Source: CALAED01 sp937891035
GTDB lineage: Bacteria; Actinomycetota; Actinomycetes; Streptosporangiales; Streptosporangiaceae
Reading direction: 5' to 3'
NCBI GenBank assembly: GCA_035642125.1
Contig: DASQSZ010000415.1
Span: 1 to 35,086, forward strand
DNA length: 35,086 nt
The notes under the pieces are model-generated. The model worked only from the letters and a program-made list of their open reading frames with translations. It searched no databases and had not been told where the DNA came from. The translations under genes and the position numbers were made by a program. This document shows positions 24,359-35,086 of the stretch, piece by piece (the first letter of the stretch is position 1; every line of letters starts with the position of its first letter).

Positions 24359-26881
24359 TCAGCCGAGCGTCGCCTCGACGGTGAGATTGGGGTCGGCGGT
24401 CTCTTCGAGGACGAGGTCGGCGATGCGGCCGGCGGCACGCAGATCGGCCTCGACGAGCCGCACCTTGGCGACGACGGCGCCCCGGACCAGGGCGTGCGCC
24501 ACGTCGGCGCGCATCGACACCTTGGCCTCGGACTTGGTCTTGCGGACCCGCCGCAGCACGGCGGCCGTGCATGCCAGCACCTCGGGGTCGCCCGCCGGCA
24601 GGTCGGCGGCCGCCGGCCACACCGCCCGGTGGATCGAGCCGTCCTGCCACCAGGACCAGACCTCTTCGGTGACGTACGGCAGGATCGGCGCGAACAGCCG
24701 GAGCACCACCGACAGCGCGGTGCGCAGTGCGGCGCGGGCGGAGTCGGCCGCCGGCCCCTCGCCATAGGCCCGCTGTTTGACCAGCTCCAGATAGTCGTCG
24801 CACAGGTCCCAAAAGAAGCGCTCGGTCCGCTCCAGCGCCCGGGTGTAGTCGTAGGCCTCGAACGCGGTGGTGGCCTCGCGCACCACATCGGCAAGCGTGG
24901 TCAGCATCGCCAGGTCGACCGGCTCGGTGACGGCAGCCGTCGGGGCGACGTCGCCGAGGCCGAGGACGAACTTCGACGCGTTGAGAATCTTGATGGCGAG
25001 CCGGCGGCCGACCTTGATCTGCCCGGTGTCGAAGGCGGTGTCGGTGCCCGGCCGGCCGCTGGCGGCCCAGTAGCGGACCGCGTCTGAGCCGTACTCCTCA
25101 AGCAGCGCGAGCGGGGTGACCACATTGCCCTTGGACTTGGACATCTTCTTGCGATCGGGGTCGAGGATCCACCCGGACAGCGCGACGTTGGTCCATGGGA
25201 GCGAGTCGTGCTCCAGGTGCGCCCGCACGACGGTGGAAAACAGCCAGGTGCGGATGATGTCGTGCCCCTGCGGCCGCAGGTCGTAGGGGAAGACCCGGCC
25301 GAACAGGTCCGGGTCGTGCTCCCAGCCGCCCGCGATCTGCGGGGTCAGCGACGACGTGGCCCAAGTGTCCATGACGTCGGGGTCGCCGACGAACCCGTCC
25401 GGCTTGCCGCGCTGGTCCTCGGCGAAGCCGGGCGGCACGTCGGTCGAGGGGTCGATGGGCAGCGCGTCCTCAGCCGGCACGATCGGCTCGTCGTAGATCG
25501 GCTCGCCGGCCGCGTCCAGCCGGTACCACACCGGGATCGGGATGCCGAAGAACCGCTGGCGCGAGATCAGCCAGTCGCCGGCCAGCCCCTCGACCCAGTT
25601 TTCGTATCGCGCCCGCATGTACGGCGGATGCCAGCTCAGCTGCCGCCCGCGAGCCAACAGCCGGTCGCGCAGCGCCGCGTCACGGCCGCCGTTGCGGATG
25701 TACCACTGCCGCGTCGTGACGATCTCGAGCGGCTTGGTGCCCTTCTCGTAGAACTTGACCGCGCGGGTCACCGGCCGCGGCTCGCCGTCGAGGTCGCCGG
25801 ACGCGCGCAGCAGCTCGACGATCCGTTCCCGCGCCGAGTGCACCGTCTTGCCGGCGAGCTCGTCGTAGGGCCGGGCGGGCACGCCGGCCGGCGGCTCGAG
25901 GACGAGCCGGCCATCCCAGCCGATGATCGCCCGGGTCGGCAAATCGAGCTCCCGCCACCACGTCACGTCGGTCGTGTCGCCGAAGGTGCAGATCATGGCG
26001 ATGCCAGAGCCTTTGTCCGGCTCGGCGAGGTGGTGCGCGACCACCGGGACCTCGACGCCGAACAGCGGCGTGCGCACGGCGCGCCCGAACAACTCCTGAT
26101 ACCGCTCGTCGTCCGGGTGCGCGACGAGCGCGACGCACGCCGGGATCAGCTCCGGCCGGGTCGTCTCGATGTGCACCGGGCGCCCTTGTGGCCCATGGAA
26201 GGCGATGCGATGGAACGCGCCGGGCTGCTCGCGATCTTCGAGCTCGGCCTGGGCGACGGCGGTGCGGAACGTCACGTCCCACAACGTGGGGGCCTGGGCG
26301 GCGTAGGCCTCGCCGCGGGCCAGGTTGCGCAAGAACGCGCGCTGCGCCACCGATCTGGCCGTGTCGCCGATCGTGGTGTAGAGCGCGGACCAGTCGACCG
26401 ACAGGCCGACCCGGCGCCAGACCTCCTCGAACGCCTTCTCGTCATGCTCGGTGAGCCGGTGGCACAGCTCCACGAAGTTGCGCCGCGAGACGGCGATCTG
26501 GCTTTTGCCCGGCTTGTCCGGCGGCTCGAAGCCCGGATCGTACGGCAGCGAGGGGTCGCAGCGGACGCCGAAGTAGTTCTGCACGCGACGCTCGGTCGGC
26601 AGCCCATTGTCGTCCCACCCCATCGGGTAGAAGACCTCCCGGCCGCGCATCCGCCAAAAGCGCGCCACCGCGTCGGTGTGTGTGTAGGAGAACACGTGCC
26701 CGACGTGCAGTGAGCCGCTGACCGTCGGCGGCGGCGTGTCGATCGAATAGATCTCATCGCGCGACTTCGTGCGGTCGAAGCGGTAGATCTCACCGTCCGC
26801 CCAGCGGCGTACCCACTTATCCTCCAGACCGGCCAGTGCGGGCTGCTGGGGGACGGCTGCGGTACGTCGCTGTTCGGTCAT
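24359..26881 (-). CDS. valS: Valyl-tRNA synthetase, archaeal/rickettsial-type
   Basis: The 840-residue class I synthetase charges tRNA-Val. It has the HIGH-type HVGH (59-62, in VSGSLHVGH), the KMSKS loop at 579-583, an editing domain (about 190-340) and the zinc-independent DTWATSSLTPQ region before KMSKS. After HIGH it reads GWDDNGLPTERRV (88-100), the form found in archaeal and rickettsial ValS, where ordinary bacterial ValS has a TDHAGIATQ-type motif. It also ends soon after the anticodon-binding domain, without the C-terminal coiled-coil arm of typical bacterial ValS. ATG 26881 starts the conserved protein; the open extension to 27208 overlaps the divergent DUF4235 gene and is rejected. 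No clear ribosome-binding site is visible. Confidence 0.94.
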   Translation of the reverse strand: MTEQRRTAAVPQQPALAGLEDKWVRRWADGEIYRFDRTKSRDEIYSIDTPPPTVSGSLHVGHVFSYTHTDAVARFWRMRGREVFYPMGWDDNGLPTERRVQNYFGVRCDPSLPYDPGFEPPDKPGKSQIAVSRRNFVELCHRLTEHDEKAFEEVWRRVGLSVDWSALYTTIGDTARSVAQRAFLRNLARGEAYAAQAPTLWDVTFRTAVAQAELEDREQPGAFHRIAFHGPQGRPVHIETTRPELIPACVALVAHPDDERYQELFGRAVRTPLFGVEVPVVAHHLAEPDKGSGIAMICTFGDTTDVTWWRELDLPTRAIIGWDGRLVLEPPAGVPARPYDELAGKTVHSARERIVELLRASGDLDGEPRPVTRAVKFYEKGTKPLEIVTTRQWYIRNGGRDAALRDRLLARGRQLSWHPPYMRARYENWVEGLAGDWLISRQRFFGIPIPVWYRLDAAGEPIYDEPIVPAEDALPIDPSTDVPPGFAEDQRGKPDGFVGDPDVMDTWATSSLTPQIAGGWEHDPDLFGRVFPYDLRPQGHDIIRTWLFSTVVRAHLEHDSLPWTNVALSGWILDPDRKKMSKSKGNVVTPLALLEEYGSDAVRYWAASGRPGTDTAFDTGQIKVGRRLAIKILNASKFVLGLGDVAPTAAVTEPVDLAMLTTLADVVREATTAFEAYDYTRALERTERFFWDLCDDYLELVKQRAYGEGPAADSARAALRTALSVVLRLFAPILPYVTEEVWSWWQDGSIHRAVWPAAADLPAGDPEVLACTAAVLRRVRKTKSEAKVSMRADVAHALVRGAVVAKVRLVEADLRAAGRIADLVLEETADPNLTVEATLG

Positions 26882-27080
26882 GGGAACAAGGATATTGACC
26901 CACGGGCCGGTGCCGTACTCATATGGCCGCCATGCCTCGCTCCGTGTGGGGTAAGGAATGCGCGGAGGGCGGCGCCGCGGTCCGATAGCGTCGGTTGGCG
27001 TCGGCGCGCAACGCGCCGCGGAACGCCGCGTACGTCGGAGACGCACGCCGGCGGGCACGCTGACGAGCGGGGAGGATGCA

Positions 27081-27413
27081 ATGGCGGATAAGGGTGACAT
27101 CGGCTGGCGCGTGATGTCTGCGGGGGCGGCCTTCGCGGCCGGCTTCATAGCCCGCAGGGCGATCACCTTCGCCTGGAAGAAGACGACCGGCAAGGAGCCG
27201 CCGACCAACCCCGAGTCCCCCGAGACTCACATCGCCGAGGCGATCGGGTGGGCCGTCGTCATGGGCGTCGGCATGGAGGTGGCGCGGCTGCTGGCCACCC
27301 GCGCGGCGGCGAACCGCTGGGCCAAGGGCACCGGTGAGCTGCCGGCTCCGCTCCGGGCCGTCGCGGACAAGGCCGAGAAGACGGCGAAAGCGGCGAAAGC
27401 AAAGGCCAAGTAG
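27081..27413 (+). CDS. DUF4235 family membrane protein
   Basis: The 110-residue protein has two membrane segments (about 8-28 and 53-72) flanking a TTGKEPPTNPESPE motif that is diagnostic of DUF4235. The C-terminal tail is Lys/Ala-rich (KTAKAAKAKAK). The function is unknown; members are small actinobacterial membrane proteins. ATG 27081 has a strong GGGGAGGA at 27069-27076. The frame is open upstream to 26958, but that part is Arg-rich noise. It is divergent from valS (199-bp gap) and convergent with the EcsC-like gene. Confidence 0.88.
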   Translation: MADKGDIGWRVMSAGAAFAAGFIARRAITFAWKKTTGKEPPTNPESPETHIAEAIGWAVVMGVGMEVARLLATRAAANRWAKGTGELPAPLRAVADKAEKTAKAAKAKAK

Positions 27414-27415
27414 GC

Positions 27416-27437
27416 CGCGGCCGGGTACCCGGCCGCG
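27416..27437. terminator. 22-bp perfect palindrome between convergent genes
   Basis: A perfect palindrome (27416-27437, centred on a KpnI-like ggtacc) lies right after the DUF4235 stop and 30 bp before the stop of the convergent EcsC-like gene. It probably serves both as a bidirectional terminator. With no unpaired loop in the DNA dyad, the RNA stem would be about 9 bp around a 4-nt loop. Confidence 0.65.
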
Positions 27438-27466
27438 CGTCAGTCGAAGGCGCGTCAAAAGTCGCG

Positions 27467-28267
27467 TCAGTCGAGAGCGGAGCGGGACGGGGCGGCGCCG
27501 AGGACCCGGCGCAGGTCGACGCGGATCTCTTCGGCCAGCCGCCTCGTTGCCGTGCGGTTGAGCGCGCCGCCGGCGACGGCGCCGGTGAGGAACGGGCCGA
27601 GCGTGCTGAAATGGCGGCCGAGCGTGCGCATCAGGCGCCGGCGCAGCGCCTGCCGGGCGGCGAAACCGAGGGCGAGGGTGGCCGAGCCCGGCTTGAGGGG
27701 GTCGACGCCGCGCCGTTTGACCCAAGACTGGAGGAACACGAGGGCGCGTTGCCTGCCGTTCCCCGGCACCTGTATGCCGTAGACCTCGTGCAGTTCGGCG
27801 ATCAGCTTCACCTCGACCGCGGCGACGACGACGGTTTCGGCGACGAGTTGGGCCGGGATGGTCAGCAGCAGGGGCGGCGCGGCGAACTGGACCGCGGCCA
27901 GTGCGCCGCCTGCGGCCCCGACGCCGGCCGTGCTCAACGAGGCCGCCCGGACGAGTGAGTCGGCGAGCTGCTCCCCGTGCAGCCCATGGTGATGGCGCCG
28001 CAGCGTTTCCAGGTCTCTGACCGGTACGTGCGGCGCCACCTCGGTCACTATGTCGGCGAGCCAGCGGCCGCTCGTGAGACCGCCCGTACCGGCCCGGCGC
28101 GCGTTTTCCGTCAGCAGGCGGACGAGCCGGCCGAGCAGGCGACCGCGGGTCTCGCGGTCGATCTCCTCCTCGCCGGACAGGCGACCGACCAGCTCCCCGA
28201 TCTCGGCAGGCAGGTCGGGGGCCGGGTCGCCGTCGTCTCCGCGGCGGGCGATGTCGTCCTCGGGCAC
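27467..28267 (-). CDS. EcsC-like family protein
   Basis: The 266-residue protein has a helical N-terminal half with acidic segments. A hydrophobic Gly/Ala-rich centre follows (about 145-200: STAGVGAAGGALAAVQF, PPLLLTIPAQLVAETVVV), then ELHEVYGIQVPGNGRQRALV and a basic C-terminal part with another amphipathic stretch (FLTGAVAGGALNRTATRRLA). This arrangement resembles the EcsC family, whose biochemical role is unknown; the assignment is by pattern only. GTG 28267 lies 4 nt past the DUF4193 stop, so both are in one operon. The frame continues open to 28582 across the DUF4193 gene, which is a shadow. Confidence 0.75.
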   Translation of the reverse strand: MPEDDIARRGDDGDPAPDLPAEIGELVGRLSGEEEIDRETRGRLLGRLVRLLTENARRAGTGGLTSGRWLADIVTEVAPHVPVRDLETLRRHHHGLHGEQLADSLVRAASLSTAGVGAAGGALAAVQFAAPPLLLTIPAQLVAETVVVAAVEVKLIAELHEVYGIQVPGNGRQRALVFLQSWVKRRGVDPLKPGSATLALGFAARQALRRRLMRTLGRHFSTLGPFLTGAVAGGALNRTATRRLAEEIRVDLRRVLGAAPSRSALD

Positions 28268-28271
28268 CGTG

Positions 28272-28568
28272 TCAGGCGGCGCACTCGCGACAGACCAGCT
28301 GCCCGTTTCTGTCCTCGGCCAGCTGACTGCGGTGGTGCACCAGGAAGCAACGCGAGCAGGTGAACTCGTCGGCCTGCCGCGGGACCACCTTGAAGCTGAG
28401 CTCCTCATTCGATAGGTCCGCGCCGGGCAGCTCGGTGACCTCTCCGGCATCCAGGTCTTCGTCGATGATGCTCGCGGCCTTGTCGGCCCGACGCGCCTGG
28501 AGCTCTTGAAGGCTGTCCTCGCTGAGATCGTCGTCCGTCTTGCGCGGGCTGTCGTAATCGGTAGCCAT
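28272..28568 (-). CDS. DUF4193 family zinc-ribbon protein (Rv2699c-like)
   Basis: The 98-residue protein has an acidic N-terminus (1-45) and two CxxC pairs, C71/C74 and C93/C96, forming a zinc ribbon at the C-terminus. The conserved middle ELSFKVVPRQADEFTCSRC is typical of DUF4193, which is very well conserved in actinobacteria and lies near dut and sigA in mycobacteria (from memory). The small acidic zinc-ribbon form suggests a protein-binding or RNA-polymerase-associated role, but none is shown. The ATG has GGAG 10 nt upstream. The EcsC-like gene follows in the same transcript. Confidence 0.95.
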   Translation of the reverse strand: MATDYDSPRKTDDDLSEDSLQELQARRADKAASIIDEDLDAGEVTELPGADLSNEELSFKVVPRQADEFTCSRCFLVHHRSQLAEDRNGQLVCRECAA

Positions 28569-29010
28569 CTTGCTATCTCCATCCCCCTCGGTCTGTTGGT
28601 GCTCCCCGTCGCGCGGGTCTAACGCTCGGGAGGCTCGTCTTGTGCCCGATCCGGGCGGGAAATTCTGTCATGTGTCGTGACCTCCGACACTCGAGGCGCA
28701 ACAGGGTTTATTTGTCACCCTCGTCACTTGTCCTGAGCGCCAGATGATCGTGGTTGCGTACCGCCGTGCGCCCAATACGCTCCGGCAGGCGGCGTCGGAT
28801 CATACCCGCCCTCGGCATGTGTTGCCCGCCCGACCGCTCAGTACGCGGAAGAATGGGGATCCGTTGAACCAGACATTGCGCTGGAACGTCGGACTTGTCG
28901 CGATATTGTGCCCGCCTAGCACCTCGCGAGGGCTGGTAGGTCGAAGTAACGTAGTCGCCGTTCGCGGGCCATACGCACGTCAGCCGGGCGGATCGCATAG
29001 GGGGTTCACC
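28569..29010. other. Long divergent intergenic region, DUF4193 / kinase 1
   Basis: About 440 bp without a supported gene. The plus frame of kinase 1 is open from 28744, but the translation has no kinase similarity and its Arg/Pro content suggests noise. The strip 28660-28740 is less GC-rich and may hold divergent promoters. I see no clean -10/-35 pair or palindrome. The kinase 1 ribosome-binding site AGGGGG is at 28999-29004. Confidence 0.4.
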
Positions 29011-30792
29011 ATGCCGGACGCCGCTCCGCTGGAGCGAGGAGATCCGGCGTCGCTCGGGCGGTACGAGGTGATCGGCCGGCTCGGCGCGGGCGGGCAGGGT
29101 GCCGTCTATCTCGGCCGGGCGCGCCGCGGCGAACTGGTCGCCATCAAGCTGCTGCACGCTCAGATGGCCGCGGACTCCGCCGCCCGGGCCCGGTTCGCCC
29201 GCGAAGTGTCCGCGGCGCAGAAGGTCGCTCCGTTTTGCACCGCGCGCATCATCGAGTATGACCTGCACGGCGATCAGCCGTACATCGTCAGCGAGTACAT
29301 CGACGGCCCGTCCCTGCACGACGTGGTCATGCAGGACGGCCCGCGCGGGGCGGCCGAGTTGGAGCGGCTGGCGATCGGCACCGTCACGGCGCTCGCCGCG
29401 ATCCACGAGTCCGGCATCGTGCATCGTGACTTCAAGCCCAACAACGTGCTGCTGGCCGACGACGGTCCACGGGTGGTCGACTTCGGCATCGCCCGGCACT
29501 TCGACACCCACGAAAGCGCGGTCACCGCGACCGGCATGGTCGTGGGCACCCCCGGCTACCTCGCGCCCGAGCAGCTGACCGGGCACCAGCTCGGGCCGGG
29601 CGTGGACATCTTCGCCTGGGGCACCACGATGGTGTTCGCGGCCACCGGCCGCTCGCCCTTCGACGCCGACAGCCTGCCGGTCATCATCAACCGGATTCTG
29701 AACGAGCATCCGGATCTGTCCGCGCTGCCCGGTCCGCTCCGCGGCCTCGTCGAACGCTGCCTGCGCAAGGACCCGGGACAGCGGCCAAGCGCCATCGGGC
29801 TCCTCCAGGAACTGCTCGGCCACGTCGGCGCGGCGCCGGCCGGCGATGACGACGCGGCGCTGCAGGAGGAGGGCACCCGCATCGCGGCCGAGATGCCGGC
29901 GCCGCCGCCCATCGCGTCCGCCTCGGACGCATCGGGCACGTCGGGCGCGTCTGGGGCGGCGGCCGCGGCCGGGCGACCGGCGGCCCCGTCGGGAGCCATG
30001 GCACCGCCCGTCACGCCCCCGCCCATACCGGGCGCCCCCGGCCCGTTTCCCGCGCCGCCGGGCCCGCCGCCGCCCATGCCCGCCGCCCCGCCCACCACGC
30101 CGCCGCCGATGCCGGGCGCGCCGATGCCCGGCGTTCCCATGGGGTACGGGCCGAGCACACCGCCGCCGATGGCGGCGCCGCTGCCGCACGGGCCGCACAC
30201 GCCGGCGCCGATGCGGGCCGGAGCGCCCCCGCGGCCGCCCCACCAGACCGGCTACCCCCGGCCGCACCGGACGAGCTCGGGCACGAGGGGGCCGGTGCTC
30301 GCCGCCGTTGGTTGTTCCGTCGCGTTCCTGCTGGTCATCGTCATCGTGATCGTCGTGGCCGCGGCCGTCGGATCGGACGACGAGCCGACACCGCCCTATT
30401 CCTCGGCCGGCGCTCCGGCCGACACGTCCAGCCCGTCCAGCCCGTCGCCCTCGCTGGGCCCCACGGTCACGGCCAACTTCGAGGGCACGTGGAAAGGCAC
30501 CGGCTATCAGACCAAGCCGCGGGTGACGCATTGGAGCGTTCAGATCACGCTGGACGAAGGCCGGCGCTACGGCACCGTCCGGTACCCCGCGTGTTCCGGG
30601 CTCCTCCGGGTGACGTCCAGCTCGGTGGACGAACTGGTGCTGCGCCAGACCATCACCACGGGGAGGGACCAATGCTCGGTGTCGGGCTATGTGACCCTGT
30701 CATCGCCCGGCAGCACTTCGGTGCGGTTCCGGTACGCCGAGGCCGAGGACGCCGTGTCCCCCAACGCGACGGGGACGCTCTTCAAACAATGA
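29011..30792 (+). CDS. Membrane Ser/Thr protein kinase with small extracellular beta domain
   Basis: The 593-residue protein has an N-terminal kinase domain (about 15-275): glycine loop GAGGQGAVYLG (25-35), catalytic Lys46 in VAIKLL, HRDFKPNN with H138/D140, DFG at 157-159, and GTPGYLAPEQ. A Pro/Ala-rich linker (about 290-425) leads to one membrane segment (about 426-451). The extracellular part (452-593) is an unnamed beta-rich domain containing FEGTWKGTGY and two cysteines that may form a disulfide. It should phosphorylate Ser/Thr on cytoplasmic partners in response to an external cue. HRDF replaces the common HRDL but keeps the catalytic Asp. It is a close paralogue of the next kinase, with which it shares the MPxAAPLxxGDP leader. 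Confidence 0.93.
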   Translation: MPDAAPLERGDPASLGRYEVIGRLGAGGQGAVYLGRARRGELVAIKLLHAQMAADSAARARFAREVSAAQKVAPFCTARIIEYDLHGDQPYIVSEYIDGPSLHDVVMQDGPRGAAELERLAIGTVTALAAIHESGIVHRDFKPNNVLLADDGPRVVDFGIARHFDTHESAVTATGMVVGTPGYLAPEQLTGHQLGPGVDIFAWGTTMVFAATGRSPFDADSLPVIINRILNEHPDLSALPGPLRGLVERCLRKDPGQRPSAIGLLQELLGHVGAAPAGDDDAALQEEGTRIAAEMPAPPPIASASDASGTSGASGAAAAAGRPAAPSGAMAPPVTPPPIPGAPGPFPAPPGPPPPMPAAPPTTPPPMPGAPMPGVPMGYGPSTPPPMAAPLPHGPHTPAPMRAGAPPRPPHQTGYPRPHRTSSGTRGPVLAAVGCSVAFLLVIVIVIVVAAAVGSDDEPTPPYSSAGAPADTSSPSSPSPSLGPTVTANFEGTWKGTGYQTKPRVTHWSVQITLDEGRRYGTVRYPACSGLLRVTSSSVDELVLRQTITTGRDQCSVSGYVTLSSPGSTSVRFRYAEAEDAVSPNATGTLFKQ

Positions 30793-30828
30793 AACGGCCG
30801 ACGTTCAACTCGCGGGCGGCGCGCTGCG

Positions 30829-30850
30829 GCCCGCTCGAATTTTGGCGGGC
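30829..30850 (+). terminator. Weak hairpin after kinase 1
   Basis: A 6-bp stem (30829-30834 with 30845-30850) closes a 10-nt, T-rich loop, 37 bp past the kinase 1 stop. It may terminate or attenuate read-through into kinase 2. Confidence 0.25.
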
Positions 30851-30870
30851 GCATTGACCCCGCTGGCGTT

Positions 30871-30909
30871 AATGACCTTCCTGAAAATGACATTCCTGAA
30901 TATGACCCC
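30871..30909 (+). repeat. 15-bp AT-rich direct repeats upstream of kinase 2
   Basis: Two near-identical 15-bp units, aatgaccttcctgaa (30871-30885) and aatgacattcctgaa (30886-30900), are followed by a partial third (30901-30909). They stand out against the GC-rich surroundings and end 20 bp before the kinase 2 ATG. The helical-turn spacing is not exact. They may be regulator-binding sites or part of a promoter; this is inference. Confidence 0.5.
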
Positions 30910-30929
30910 GCCGCCACATGAGGTTCCCT

Positions 30930-33842
<2,913 letters not shown>

Positions 33843-33880
33843 CACGGTGACGTGGCGCGCCGCGGCGGCGCGGCGCCTTC

Positions 33881-35068
33881 CTACGGCGAGGACGGCAAGC
33901 GGACGGTGACGATCAGGCCGCCGCCGGCCCGCGGGGTGGTCTGGACGGAGCCGCGGTGGGCGTTCACCACCGACCGGACGATGGACAGGCCGAGCCCGGC
34001 GCCTTTGGCCGACTCGGTGCGGTCGGTGTTCAACCGCCGGAACGGTTCGAACAGGCGCTCCACCTCATACACCGGGATGGTGGCGCCGGTGTTCTCGACC
34101 TGGCAGGCGGCGAACCCCTCCAGCATGCCGGTGCGGACGAACACCTCGCCGTCGTGGACGTTGTGCTTGATCGCGTTTTCGACGAGGTTGCCGACGAGGT
34201 GCTCAAGCAGGACGGGGTCGCCGATCGTGCGCGCCGGTGTCAGCTCGGTGGTGAGCGTTACCACGGGGACGTCGTCGCCGCGCTTGCGCACGGACTCGAT
34301 CACGGTGCTGGCCACCTCGCTCAGGTCAACGGGCGTACGGGTGGTCAACTCGCGCTCGGTGCGGGCGAGCAGCAGCAGCCCGTCGATGAGCCGCTCGTGC
34401 CTGGCGTTGGTGGCGAGCAGCGTCCGGCCCACGGCCTTGAGGTCTTCGGACGCGTGCGGATCGGTGAGTGCCACTTCGAGCAGCGTCCGGTTGATAGCCA
34501 GCGGGGTGCGCAGCTCGTGCGAGGCGTTGGCGACGAAGCGGCGCTGGGAGTCGAACGCCTGGCCGAGCCGCTCGAGCATCGCGTCGAACGTGTCGGCCAG
34601 CTCCTTGACCTCGTCCTCCGGCCCCTCGAGCGCGATCCGTTCGTGCAGCGTGCTTCCGGAGAGCCGGCGCGCGGTCGCGGTCACCTTCTGCAGGGGGCCG
34701 AGCGCCCGGTCGGCCACGAAAAAGCCGAGCACGAGCGCGAGCACCCCGACGCCGATCAGCGCGAGCAGCGAGCGCCCGAGCATCATGTGCAGGGTCTGCT
34801 CCTTGACCGCCCCGAGGTCGACGGACCGCCCTGTCGGGAGGATCAGAAGGACGCGGCTCGGCAGCACCGTGTTGAGGATCTGACTGACGATGACGTAAGT
34901 CACGACGAGCAGCAGGGCGCCGGCGACGAAGAACATCCCGCCGTACAGGAGAGTGAGCCGCAGCCGCAGGCTCATCCGGCCGGGCGACGCCTTGATGCCG
35001 TTGATGAACGAACCGGCCGTGGGCCGCGCGGCCCCGGGCGGCGGAGGACCCGGTCGGATGGGAGGCAC
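33881..35068 (-). CDS. Two-component sensor histidine kinase (start uncertain, near window edge)
   Basis: The protein has a first membrane segment (about 42-64) and a short extracellular part. A second membrane segment (about 100-120) follows, then HAMP (121-172), HisKA with phospho-accepting H184 in NASHELRTPL, and an ATPase domain with N-box NLVENAIKHN (294-303) and G-box GAGLGLS (356-362). It autophosphorylates and should pass phosphate to a response regulator, probably encoded just beyond the right edge. The first start in the window is GTG 35068, but the frame stays open to 35086, so the true start could lie outside. ATG 34975 (MSLRLRLTLLYGG) is an attractive shorter start without the Pro-rich leader. 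It is convergent with kinase 2. Confidence 0.92.
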   Translation of the reverse strand: MPPIRPGPPPPGAARPTAGSFINGIKASPGRMSLRLRLTLLYGGMFFVAGALLLVVTYVIVSQILNTVLPSRVLLILPTGRSVDLGAVKEQTLHMMLGRSLLALIGVGVLALVLGFFVADRALGPLQKVTATARRLSGSTLHERIALEGPEDEVKELADTFDAMLERLGQAFDSQRRFVANASHELRTPLAINRTLLEVALTDPHASEDLKAVGRTLLATNARHERLIDGLLLLARTERELTTRTPVDLSEVASTVIESVRKRGDDVPVVTLTTELTPARTIGDPVLLEHLVGNLVENAIKHNVHDGEVFVRTGMLEGFAACQVENTGATIPVYEVERLFEPFRRLNTDRTESAKGAGLGLSIVRSVVNAHRGSVQTTPRAGGGLIVTVRLPSSP

Positions 35069-35086
35069 GAGCGGCGGAGCCGGCTC

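Noticed and set aside
26882..27208. 109-codon N-terminal extension of ValS
   Set aside because: It overlaps the divergent DUF4235 gene and its sequence is Arg/Pro-rich noise; the conserved protein starts at 26881.
28708..30672. 654-codon minus frame over kinase 1
   Set aside because: Shadow of a GC-rich gene; no recognisable domain, and the kinase motifs are in the plus frame.

Overview
The window is very GC-rich DNA from an actinomycete, most likely a filamentous, sporulating one (Streptosporangiales/Thermomonosporaceae-like; this placement is inference). Signs of this are a geosmin synthase, membrane Ser/Thr kinases, an F420-type LLM oxidoreductase, several actinobacteria-specific DUF families, frequent GTG starts, and long antisense open frames caused by high GC.

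The backbone matches, from memory, the conserved mycobacterial block Rv2689c-Rv2699c: TrmA-like RNA methyltransferase, APC/KimA-like permease, divergent trkA pair, DUF3159 and OB-fold genes (3266-9654), then DUF3710, dut and DUF4193 (22771-28568). This copy is interrupted. About 13 kb of accessory genes lie between the OB-fold gene and the DUF3710 gene. A separate group (valS, a DUF4235 gene, an EcsC-like gene) occupies the dut-DUF4193 neighbourhood.

Left part (1-3253): a partial LLM oxidoreductase, an LPXTG-type DUF11 surface protein, and a Clp-N/HTH protein with an unusual promoter made of overlapping palindromes. Potassium block (3266-8296): a KimA-like permease, translationally coupled to a methyltransferase, divergent from two RCK (TrkA) proteins. 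No TrkH/KtrB channel gene is in view. Accessory stretch (9695-22667): a frameshifted surface protein, YnfA, an orphan small protein, a bacterial NLR (helical N-terminus, NACHT, LRR), a Ca2+/cation exchanger, a second STAND ATPase lacking the expected HTH, hairpins and a 15-bp repeat array, geosmin synthase, a lipoprotein and a Uma2-type nuclease-fold protein.

Right part (22771-35086): DUF3710-dut, an archaeal/rickettsial-type ValS, DUF4235, DUF4193 with an EcsC-like protein, two tandem paralogous receptor Ser/Thr kinases, and a sensor histidine kinase reaching the window edge. The second kinase carries a complete extracellular family-5 oligopeptide-binding protein as its sensor.

The most interesting items are the kinase-SBP fusion beside its sensor-swapped paralogue, the bacterial NLR in the interrupted conserved block, the KimA/RCK pairing, the archaeal-type ValS, and the palindromic leaderless promoter of the Clp-N/HTH gene.
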